Source: Actinomycetota bacterium (GTDB taxonomy: Bacteria; Actinomycetota; Thermoleophilia; Solirubrobacterales; Thermoleophilaceae). Taken from it: 7,334 nt of DNA. Below the pieces are notes generated by a model that was given only the letters and a program-made list of their open reading frames with translations, searched no databases and was not told where the DNA came from. The stretch is taken from contig VAWV01000194.1 of NCBI GenBank assembly GCA_005883295.1, forward strand, positions 1-7,334. The letters run 5' to 3'. Position 1 is the stretch's first letter. Every line of letters starts with the position of its first letter. Below, one piece after another: positions 1 through 5,746 of this stretch. Both the position numbers and the translations under genes were made by a program.

Positions 1-747
1 GGATCCGCGGACGGTGCCCCGCGTCCCCATCAGGGCGCCGAGGTTGAGCTCCGCCTTCGCACCCGCGCTGATCCCGATCACGACGATCCGGCCGCCCGTG
101 GCGAGGGCGCCCAGGTTCGCGGCGAGATTCGGCGCGCCCACCAGCTCGAGGACGACGTCGAAGGGGCCGCGGGCCTCGAAGCCCTCGGGCTCTACCACCG
201 TGGCGCCGAGCTCCTCCACGCCCGAGCGGACGGCTTGGTTTCGGACGGTGGCCGTCACCCGCGCGCCCGCCGCGCGCCCGAGCTGGACCGCCGCGGTGCC
301 CACCCCTCCGGCGGCGCCGTGCACCAGCAAACGGTCCCCGGAGGCAAGAGCGGCCTGGGTGAAAAGGGCGTCGTGTGCGGTGGTGAAGACCTCGGGAAAC
401 CCGCCCGCTTCCGGCCAGCCGAGCGCGTCCGGCACGGGCATCGCCAGCCGCTCGTGGACGACCGCGAGCTCGGCCTGTCCGCCGCCCGCGACGACCGCCA
501 TGACGCGGTCCCCATCCGCGAAGCGCGTCACCCCGGGACCCATGGCGGCGACCTCTCCCGCCAGCTCGAGGCCCGGGATGTCCTGCGGCGCGCCCGGCGG
601 CGCCGGGTAGAGCCCCCGCCGCTGCATCATGTCGCCGCCGTTCAGGCCCGCCGCGCGGACCCGGACCAGGACCTCGCCCGCGCCGGGCTCGGGATCCGGG
701 TGGTCGCGGATCTCGAGCCGGCCCTCGTCGATCGTCACCGCCCGCAT
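1..747 (-). CDS. NAD(P)H:quinone oxidoreductase, PIG3-like medium-chain reductase (partial, 3' end missing)
   Basis: Zinc-free medium-chain dehydrogenase/reductase, predicted to reduce quinones or other electrophilic carbonyls in the cytosol with NADPH. The 249 residues seen start MRAVTIDEGRLEIRDHPDPE and read without a stop to the window edge. Residues 34-53 (GLNGGDMMQRRGLYPAPPGA) match the TP53I3/PIG3 quinone oxidoreductase signature. Residues 144-156 (GAAGGVGTAAVQL) are the glycine-rich cofactor loop of the Rossmann domain, and residues 196-205 (FDVVLELVGA) match the usual strand after it. The catalytic and structural zinc cysteines of alcohol dehydrogenases are absent. The family is usually about 320-330 residues, so roughly 75 C-terminal residues lie outside the window. 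The start is chosen because it gives the family's usual MRA(V/I) N-terminus and sits 9 bases after a TACGAT hexamer. It is divergent from the hydrolase at 866. The exact substrate cannot be read from sequence. Confidence 0.9.
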   Translation of the reverse strand, partial: MRAVTIDEGRLEIRDHPDPEPGAGEVLVRVRAAGLNGGDMMQRRGLYPAPPGAPQDIPGLELAGEVAAMGPGVTRFADGDRVMAVVAGGGQAELAVVHERLAMPVPDALGWPEAGGFPEVFTTAHDALFTQAALASGDRLLVHGAAGGVGTAAVQLGRAAGARVTATVRNQAVRSGVEELGATVVEPEGFEARGPFDVVLELVGAPNLAANLGALATGGRIVVIGISAGAKAELNLGALMGTRGTVRGS

Positions 748-756
748 GCGTCGCGG

Positions 757-762
757 ATCGTA
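757..762 (-). promoter_or_regulatory. putative -10 hexamer TACGAT for the quinone oxidoreductase
   Basis: On the minus strand TACGAT is followed by 9 bases and then the ATG at 747. This places the expected transcription start within about 3 bases of the start codon, so the mRNA would be leaderless or nearly so. The same hexamer at the same spacing precedes the gene at 5671. I see no convincing -35 element. Confidence 0.45.
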
Positions 763-846
763 CGGGAGGCGCGTTTCGGCGCATGTGCCGTCCCCCAATC
801 GGGGTACGAGTACGTCGACGAACGTGTTGACAGCCGGGCCTCAGGG

Positions 847-852
847 TAGGGT
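847..852 (+). promoter_or_regulatory. weak putative -10 (TAGGGT) for the alpha/beta hydrolase, with TTGACA upstream
   Basis: TAGGGT lies 13 bases before the ATG at 866. A consensus-perfect TTGACA sits at 827-832, but the spacer is only 14 bases, shorter than the usual 16-18. An alternative TTAGAT at 856-861 would be 23 bases away and too close to the start codon. The divergent gap 748-865 therefore probably holds promoters for both flanking genes, but this one is uncertain. The gap also holds a small dyad, CCCC-AATC-GGGG, at 793-804. Confidence 0.25.
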
Positions 853-865
853 CGGTTAGATCGAG

Positions 866-1660
866 ATGACGGCTCGTTCACTTTTTGCCCTGCCCCCCAT
901 CTGGAGGGAGGGCAGGCTGGGGCTGGAGGCCGCCGCACTGCTGCGGGACCCGATCTGGCACGGCGATGGGGTCCCGGATGCCGGCAGTCAGCCCGTCATG
1001 CTGATCCCCGGTTTCCTCGCCGGCGACGACTCCCTTGGCCTGATGACGCGCTGGCTCCGCCGCACCGGACATCACACGCGCAAGGCCGGGATGCGCTTCA
1101 ACGTGGCCTGCTCGGCGGACGCCATGGCGGGACTCGAGGAGCGACTCGAGACGATGGCCGAGGCGGGCGGTCGGAAGGTGGCGATCATCGGCCAGAGCCG
1201 TGGCGGCAACTTCGCGAAGGTGCTCGCGGTGCGCCGGCCCGACCTCGTGTCCGGAGTGGTCGCGCTCGGATCGGCTCAACTCGACCCCCTCGCGATCCAT
1301 CCGCTCGTGCAGGCCCCGGTCTTCGTGGTCGGAGCGCTCGGGACCATCGGCGCGAAGGGCCTCTTCAAGCGCTCCTGCCGATGGGGCGATTGCTGCACGG
1401 CGTTCTGGGAGGACCTGGAGAAGCCGGTCCCCGACGGCGTCGGGTATCTGTCGATCTACTCGAAGTCGGACGGGATCGTGAGCTGGCAAGCTTGCCTCGA
1501 CCCCTGCGCCGAGCAGGTGGAGATCGAGTCGAGCCACTGCGGGATGGCGGTCAACCCGGACGGCTACCGGGTGATCGCCGACGCGCTGCGCCGCTTCCGG
1601 AAGCAGGCAGAGCGCCCGGCGCGCTCCACAGCCGTCACGCCGCTGCGACGCGCCGCGTAG
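866..1660 (+). CDS. alpha/beta hydrolase (lipase/esterase-like)
   Basis: Predicted alpha/beta-hydrolase-fold esterase or lipase of 264 residues. The strand and oxyanion-loop segment VMLIPGF is at residues 44-50. The nucleophile elbow GQSRG is at 109-113, giving Ser111. The likely acid is Asp202 in YSKSDGIV and the likely base His224 in SSHCGM, both in the order and spacing of a Ser-Asp-His triad. Six cysteines fall in the C-terminal half (171, 176, 177, 210, 214, 225), including Cys225 beside the catalytic His. I see no signal peptide, so it is probably cytosolic. An in-frame TAG at 857-859 makes this ATG the first possible start; no strong ribosome binding site precedes it. Its TAG stop abuts the stop of the convergent gene with no gap. 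The substrate is unknown; haloperoxidase-like or acyltransferase relatives share these motifs. Confidence 0.85.
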   Translation: MTARSLFALPPIWREGRLGLEAAALLRDPIWHGDGVPDAGSQPVMLIPGFLAGDDSLGLMTRWLRRTGHHTRKAGMRFNVACSADAMAGLEERLETMAEAGGRKVAIIGQSRGGNFAKVLAVRRPDLVSGVVALGSAQLDPLAIHPLVQAPVFVVGALGTIGAKGLFKRSCRWGDCCTAFWEDLEKPVPDGVGYLSIYSKSDGIVSWQACLDPCAEQVEIESSHCGMAVNPDGYRVIADALRRFRKQAERPARSTAVTPLRRAA

Positions 1661-1960
1661 CTAGTTCGCCGCCCCCGCGGGGTTGCGCCGCGCCCAGTCC
1701 ACGATCTTCTTCGAGTCCTTGATGACCTCGCCGTCGTCGGTCACGAGGACCGGAACCATCGAGCTTCCGGTCAGCCGCTTGGCCTCCTGACGCCCACCCG
1801 TGCGGTTGAAGATCCCGTCGGGAAGGGGCGCGAGTCCGAACGACTTGATCACCTCCGGACTATGCCCGGCCGCGCGGAGGGCGCGGTACGCGTTGCGGCA
1901 CGGATGGCCTCCCGGACGCCACGGCGCCGGGAACGTGCCCCAGCAGATGTAGAGCTTCAT
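1661..1960 (-). CDS. glutathione S-transferase N-terminal / glutaredoxin-like thioredoxin-fold protein
   Basis: A 99-residue single-domain thioredoxin-fold protein. It begins MKLYICWGTF, a first beta strand, followed by HPCRNAYRALRAAG (residues 19-32), where Cys21 heads the first helix in the place of a glutaredoxin or GST active residue. Residues 67-70 (SMVP) supply the conserved cis-proline, Pro70. Residues 72-90 (LVTDDGEVIKDSKKIVDWA) fit the GST-N pattern in which an acidic-Ser pair binds the gamma-glutamyl group of the thiol. There is no C-terminal helical GST domain, and Cys21 has no CxxC partner. It is coupled to the upstream alcohol dehydrogenase: ATG overlaps TGA as ATGA, with GAGGAG 5 bases before the start. 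Many actinobacteria use mycothiol rather than glutathione, so the true thiol partner is open. Confidence 0.8.
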   Translation of the reverse strand: MKLYICWGTFPAPWRPGGHPCRNAYRALRAAGHSPEVIKSFGLAPLPDGIFNRTGGRQEAKRLTGSSMVPVLVTDDGEVIKDSKKIVDWARRNPAGAAN

Positions 1961-2973
1961 CGCTGCTCCTCGTCGGGTCCGGGAGTTCTACCCGTCACCA
2001 GCACGGCGGCGCCGCGCACCTGGCCGGCGCGCAAGCGATCGAGCGCGTCACCGGCCCGCTCCAGGGGATACGGCTCCACCTCGATCCGCACCGGCACCTC
2101 CGGCGCGAGGCGCAGGAAGCTCTCGCCGTCCGCGCGGGTGAGGTTGGCCACCGAGCGCACCACGCGCTCGCCCCAGAGGAGGTCGTAGGGGAAGCTCGGG
2201 ATGTCGCTCATGTGGATGCCCGCGCAGACCACCGTCCCGCCCTTCGCGAGCACGCGCAACGCCGCGGGAACGAGCTGCCCGGCGGGAGCGAAGATGATCG
2301 CCGCGTCGAGCTCCTCGGGCGGCGCAGACAGCGAGTCGCCGGCCCACTCGGCGCCCAGCTCGAGGGCGAACTCGCGCGCCGCGTCGTCACCCCCGCGGAC
2401 GAATGCGAACACGCGGCGGCCCTGGTGGAGCGCGACCTGGCAGACGATGTGCGCGGAGGCACCGAACCCGTACAGGCCGAGCCGCGGCGCGTCGCCCGTC
2501 ATCGAGAGCGCCCGGTATCCGATCAGCCCGGCGCACAGGAGCGGGGCGGCCTGGAGATCCGGATACCCCTCGGGCACCGGGAACGCGTAGCGCTCGTCGG
2601 CGACCGCGTACTGCGCGTACCCGCCGTCGATGTCGTAGCCCGTGAAACGCGCTCGGTCGCACAGGTTCTCGCGCCCGGAGAGGCAGTAGCGGCACTCGCC
2701 GTCGGTCCATCCGAGCCACGGGACCCCCACGCGGTCGCCCTCCGCGTAGCGCTCCGCGCCCTCGCCGCCGCCGGCAATGCGTCCGACGATCTGGTGCCCG
2801 GGCACGAGCGGCAGCTTGGGCTCGGTCAGCTCCCCGTCGACCACATGCAGATCGGTGCGGCATACGCCGCAGACGTCGATGTCCACGAGGATCTGGCCCG
2901 GCCCCGGTTCGGGCTCCGCGATATTCGCCGCACGTAGCGGCGTCCGCGGCGCGTCGAGGACCATCGCGCGCAT
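1957..2973 (-). CDS. zinc-dependent alcohol dehydrogenase, adh_fam_2-like
   Basis: Medium-chain zinc alcohol dehydrogenase of 338 residues, predicted to interconvert alcohols and aldehydes with NAD(P) in the cytosol. Residues 34-43 (VCGVCRTDLH) carry catalytic-zinc Cys38; GHQ at 59-61 supplies His60, and LLCAG with Cys147 the third ligand. The structural-zinc loop is DGECRYCLSGRENLC (91-105): Cys94, Cys97 and Cys105 are present, but Asp91 stands where most relatives have the first cysteine. The Rossmann loop is GFGASA (169-174). The pattern resembles the zinc-binding alcohol dehydrogenase family TIGR02822. Met1 gives the normal N-terminus MRAMVLDAP; Met4 (start 2964) is possible. It is the first gene of a two-gene minus-strand operon with the thioredoxin-fold protein. 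The specific substrate cannot be inferred. Confidence 0.92.
   Translation of the reverse strand: MRAMVLDAPRTPLRAANIAEPEPGPGQILVDIDVCGVCRTDLHVVDGELTEPKLPLVPGHQIVGRIAGGGEGAERYAEGDRVGVPWLGWTDGECRYCLSGRENLCDRARFTGYDIDGGYAQYAVADERYAFPVPEGYPDLQAAPLLCAGLIGYRALSMTGDAPRLGLYGFGASAHIVCQVALHQGRRVFAFVRGGDDAAREFALELGAEWAGDSLSAPPEELDAAIIFAPAGQLVPAALRVLAKGGTVVCAGIHMSDIPSFPYDLLWGERVVRSVANLTRADGESFLRLAPEVPVRIEVEPYPLERAGDALDRLRAGQVRGAAVLVTGRTPGPDEEQR
1966..1971 (-). promoter_or_regulatory. ribosome binding site GAGGAG inside the dehydrogenase 3' end
   Basis: On the minus strand GAGGAG lies 5 bases before the ATG at 1960, within the last codons of the upstream dehydrogenase. Together with the 4-base ATGA overlap it fixes the start of the thioredoxin-fold gene and suggests translational coupling. 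Confidence 0.65.
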
Positions 2974-2979
2974 GCCGCG

Positions 2980-2985
2980 AGCGTA
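2980..2985 (-). promoter_or_regulatory. putative -10 hexamer TACGCT for the alcohol dehydrogenase operon
   Basis: On the minus strand TACGCT ends 6 bases before the ATG at 2973, predicting transcription from about the start codon itself. If translation starts at Met4 (2964) the gap is 15 bases. It lies in the left arm of the inverted repeat. Confidence 0.4.
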
Positions 2986-3003
2986 GATGACTGATTGCCG
3001 TCC

Positions 3004-3009
3004 TACGCT
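3004..3009 (+). promoter_or_regulatory. putative -10 hexamer TACGCT for the rightward small-ORF/mtnA unit
   Basis: TACGCT is followed by 9 bases and the ATG at 3019, the same spacing seen before the genes at 747(-) and 5671(-). It lies in the right arm of the inverted repeat. This spacing supports ATG 3019 over the in-frame TTG at 2995, which lies upstream of this hexamer. Confidence 0.4.
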
Positions 3010-3018
3010 CGGGGCACC

Positions 3019-3222
3019 ATGTCGGCCATGCTCACCGTACGCATCAGGCGGCGCCAGCTCGTCGAGGCGCCGCGGTCAGCGCCCCGAGGCCTCACCCGCG
3101 TCACGCCCGAGCTGCGCGCCGACGACGCGCAGCTCGATTCCCTCCGCGGCGAGCTGGTACGCGCGCTCGACCGCCTCGCCGCCGACGACTACGGCAGCTC
3201 GGCGAGCTTCCGCCGCATCTGA
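3019..3222 (+). CDS. hypothetical small protein (67 aa)
   Basis: I do not recognise this protein. It is basic at the N-terminus (MSAMLTVRIRRRQL) and has a central amphipathic stretch ELRADDAQLDSLRGELVRAL likely to be a helix. It ends DDYGSSASFRRI. There are no cysteines, no signal peptide and no membrane segment. About 62 of 67 codons end in G or C, which matches real genes here and argues that it is coding. The start at 3019 is preferred because of the TACGCT hexamer 9 bases upstream; an in-frame ATG at 3028 and TTG at 2995 are alternatives. It is followed after 15 bases by mtnA on the same strand, so it may be the first gene of that operon, although mtnA may have its own promoter. Confidence 0.55.
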   Translation: MSAMLTVRIRRRQLVEAPRSAPRGLTRVTPELRADDAQLDSLRGELVRALDRLAADDYGSSASFRRI

Positions 3223-3228
3223 TACCTC
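3223..3228 (+). promoter_or_regulatory. possible weak -10 (TACCTC) for mtnA
   Basis: TACCTC sits exactly 9 bases before the mtnA ATG, matching the spacing of better hexamers elsewhere in the window, but it lacks the final T. No clear ribosome binding site lies in the 15-base gap. Transcription through from the small upstream gene is the alternative. Confidence 0.2.
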
Positions 3229-3237
3229 CGTAGGCGG

Positions 3238-4262
<1,025 letters not shown>

Positions 4263-4266
<4 letters not shown>

Positions 4267-5207
4267 CCGACGCCGAGGCGATGCTGCGCCGGGCCCGCCG
4301 GCCGATGGTGCTCGGCATCGGCGGCGGCGGTGACGTGGTGGGGGCGCTGGCCACCGCCGAGCACGCTCGCCTCTACCACGGCGCCGAGCCGGTGCTCGGC
4401 GGAATGACCTGGGAGCGCCGCCCGATCGATCCGCTGCCGGGGCCGCGCCGCCCCGACGAGATCGAGGGCGCGCGCGAGCTCGCCCCGGCCGTCCTCGCCG
4501 CGAACGCGGGCACGCGCGTGCGCGCAAACGGCGTCCGCTTCGCCGAATCGCGCCTGGCCGAGCTGCTCGGCGAGGAGGTGCTGCTGATCGATCCCAACGC
4601 GGGGCCGCTCGAGGTCGCGGCCGGCCTCAGCACCGTCGCCGGCGAGCTCGGGGCGGACCTGCTCGTGTTCGTGGACGTGGGCGGGGACGTGCTCGCGCAC
4701 GGTCACGAGCCTGGCCTCGCCAGCCCGCTCTGCGACGCGGTGATGCTCGCGGCGGCCGCGCACCTCGCCGACGAAGGACATCGAGTGCTTGGGGGGATAT
4801 TCGGGCCCGGGTGCGATGGCGAGCTCACGCTCGCGGAGCTCGACGAGCGGTTGGCAGAGGTTGGCGCGGCCGGCGGCCTGGCCGGCGCCTCCGGGCTGAC
4901 GCCGGCCGTGGCCGACCGGCTGCGGAGCGCGGTGGATGCGGTGCCGACCGAGGCGAGCGCCCAGCCGCTGCGCGCCCTCCAGGGCGAGCGCGGGGAGACG
5001 TCGATCCGGTCGGGCCGCCGCCACCTGCGGCTCTCCTCGGCCGCGGCGCTGACCGTCTACTTCGACGTCCCTGCGGCCGTCGGCTCGGCCGCGCGGCTAG
5101 CCGCCGCGGTCCGCGAGGCGCGCAGCCTGGAGGAGGCCAACGACGTGCTCCACGCGCTCGGCGTGCGGACCGAGCTCGACCTCGAGCGCGAGGCGGCGGC
5201 GCGCTAA
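4263..5207 (+). CDS. DUF1152 domain-containing protein, coupled to mtnA
   Basis: A 314-residue protein that I assign to DUF1152 (PF06626), a family best known from archaea and of unknown reaction. The glycine-rich loop GIGGGGDVVGA (18-28) near the N-terminus looks like a nucleotide- or phosphate-binding turn. Next come GGMTWERRPIDPLPGPRRPDE (46-66), IDPNAGP (109-115), VFVDVGGDVLA (135-145), SPLCDAVML (154-162) and FGPGCDGELT (180-189). The repeated acidic-glycine motifs with Asp138, Asp142, Asp158 and Asp185 suggest a metal or phosphate site; this is inference. It is soluble. The GTG start overlaps the mtnA stop by 4 bases; AGAGG lies 10 bases upstream. ATG 4281 is a possible shorter start that would still keep the glycine loop. 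Its TAA overlaps the stop of the convergent membrane protein. Coupling to mtnA suggests a role in methylthioribose salvage or its by-products. Confidence 0.8.
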
Positions 5208-5671
5208 CCGCCCGGCAGAGACGCGTGCGCGAAGAAGAAGAACCAGATTCCGAAGACCACCAGCGCGAGCGAGACCGAGGTCATCATCACCAGCTCAAGC
5301 ACGGTGGTGCGCCTCTGCGGCGCCCGCTCGCCGCGCATGCTGCGGTGCCAGGGGAGCTGCACCCTCATCTCGGAGGCCTGCCCGGTGAGGCGCTCGTAGA
5401 CGCCGTTCAGCCGGTACAGCAGCTTCCCGACGATGAACATCGACGTGGGGACGCCGAACAGGATCAGGACGTAGGGCCCGAGCGTCGGCTGGGTGGTCTT
5501 GACGATGTGCGAGGCAAGGTAGACCCACGCGACGGGGATCACCAGCCAGAGCGAGATGCTCCCGGCCGCCATGACGGCGATCAGGAACAACGCGGCGGGT
5601 TTCTCCGCGATCGTCCGCGCGAGCGAGCGGTTCTCGCTCTCGTCCCGTACTTCCACCCCCGCTTTCGACAT
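5204..5671 (-). CDS. small integral membrane protein, unknown function
   Basis: I do not recognise a named family. The 155 residues have a hydrophilic, acidic-and-basic N-terminus (1-24), then a long hydrophobic stretch at 25-57 that is either one long helix or a tight hairpin around Pro46. A helix follows at about 66-86, then a basic loop (87-122, e.g. RGERAPQRR), and a final helix at about 123-148 ending in a run of four Phe. The basic 87-122 loop is predicted to face the cytosol. There is no cleavable signal peptide and no obvious enzymatic motif. The start lies 9 bases after TACGAT. It is transcribed divergently from the transhydrogenase operon and converges on the DUF1152 gene, the two stops overlapping by 4 bases. 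Confidence 0.7.
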   Translation of the reverse strand: MSKAGVEVRDESENRSLARTIAEKPAALFLIAVMAAGSISLWLVIPVAWVYLASHIVKTTQPTLGPYVLILFGVPTSMFIVGKLLYRLNGVYERLTGQASEMRVQLPWHRSMRGERAPQRRTTVLELVMMTSVSLALVVFGIWFFFFAHASLPGG

Positions 5672-5680
5672 CGCACCGCG

Positions 5681-5686
5681 ATCGTA
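5681..5686 (-). promoter_or_regulatory. putative -10 hexamer TACGAT for the small membrane protein
   Basis: On the minus strand TACGAT is followed by 9 bases and the ATG at 5671, the same hexamer and spacing as before the quinone oxidoreductase. A leaderless or nearly leaderless transcript is predicted. Confidence 0.45.
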
Positions 5687-5705
5687 CCTGGACGAGGCCG
5701 TTCAC

Positions 5706-5711
5706 TAGTCT
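5706..5711 (+). promoter_or_regulatory. putative -10 hexamer TAGTCT for the pnt operon
   Basis: TAGTCT lies 11 bases before an ATG at 5723 that opens a 7-codon frame, and 31 bases before the pntAA ATG at 5743. Transcription would start near 5718. No good -35 is visible. It shares the short divergent gap 5672-5742 with the promoter of the membrane protein gene. Confidence 0.3.
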
Positions 5712-5722
5712 CCTCCGTCCGC

Positions 5723-5746
5723 ATGAGGGGACTCGCGGGGACATGA
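5723..5746 (+). other. possible 7-codon upstream ORF overlapping the pntAA start
   Basis: ATG at 5723 encodes MRGLAGT and stops at TGA 5744-5746, which overlaps the pntAA ATG at 5743 as ATGA. The ATG lies about where a leaderless message from the TAGTCT promoter would begin. pntAA itself has only a poor GGGG upstream as a ribosome site, so reinitiation after this peptide is conceivable. It is too short to be supported by codon use and may be chance. Confidence 0.2.

Larger units (their letters stand above)
2973..3016. repeat. inverted repeat (13 of 14 pairs, 16-base spacer) in the divergent promoter region
   Basis: Arms 2973-2986 and 3003-3016 pair as TGCCGCGAGCGTAG against CTACGCTCGGGGCA, with one mismatch (2977/3012) and a perfect 9-base core. 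The spacer is 2987-3002. Each arm contains a TACGCT hexamer facing outward toward its own gene. This could be a regulator's operator or simply two mirrored promoters; the extended match beyond the hexamers favours a functional dyad. Confidence 0.55.

Noticed and set aside
14..849. Plus-strand open frames of about 200 codons over the quinone oxidoreductase
   Set aside because: They are low-complexity shadows of the minus-strand gene, whose PIG3 motifs and cofactor loop are clear.
827..852. Canonical sigma-70 promoter TTGACA / TAGGGT before the hydrolase
   Set aside because: The TTGACA is perfect but the spacer is 14 bases, too short for a standard promoter; kept only as a weak -10 call.
1673..1682. 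CCCCGCGGGG palindrome as a terminator between the convergent genes
   Set aside because: It lies inside the thioredoxin-fold coding region, has no loop room and no following T-run.
3223..3237. SAM-type riboswitch before mtnA
   Set aside because: Only 15 bases separate the upstream stop and the mtnA start, far too short for an aptamer.
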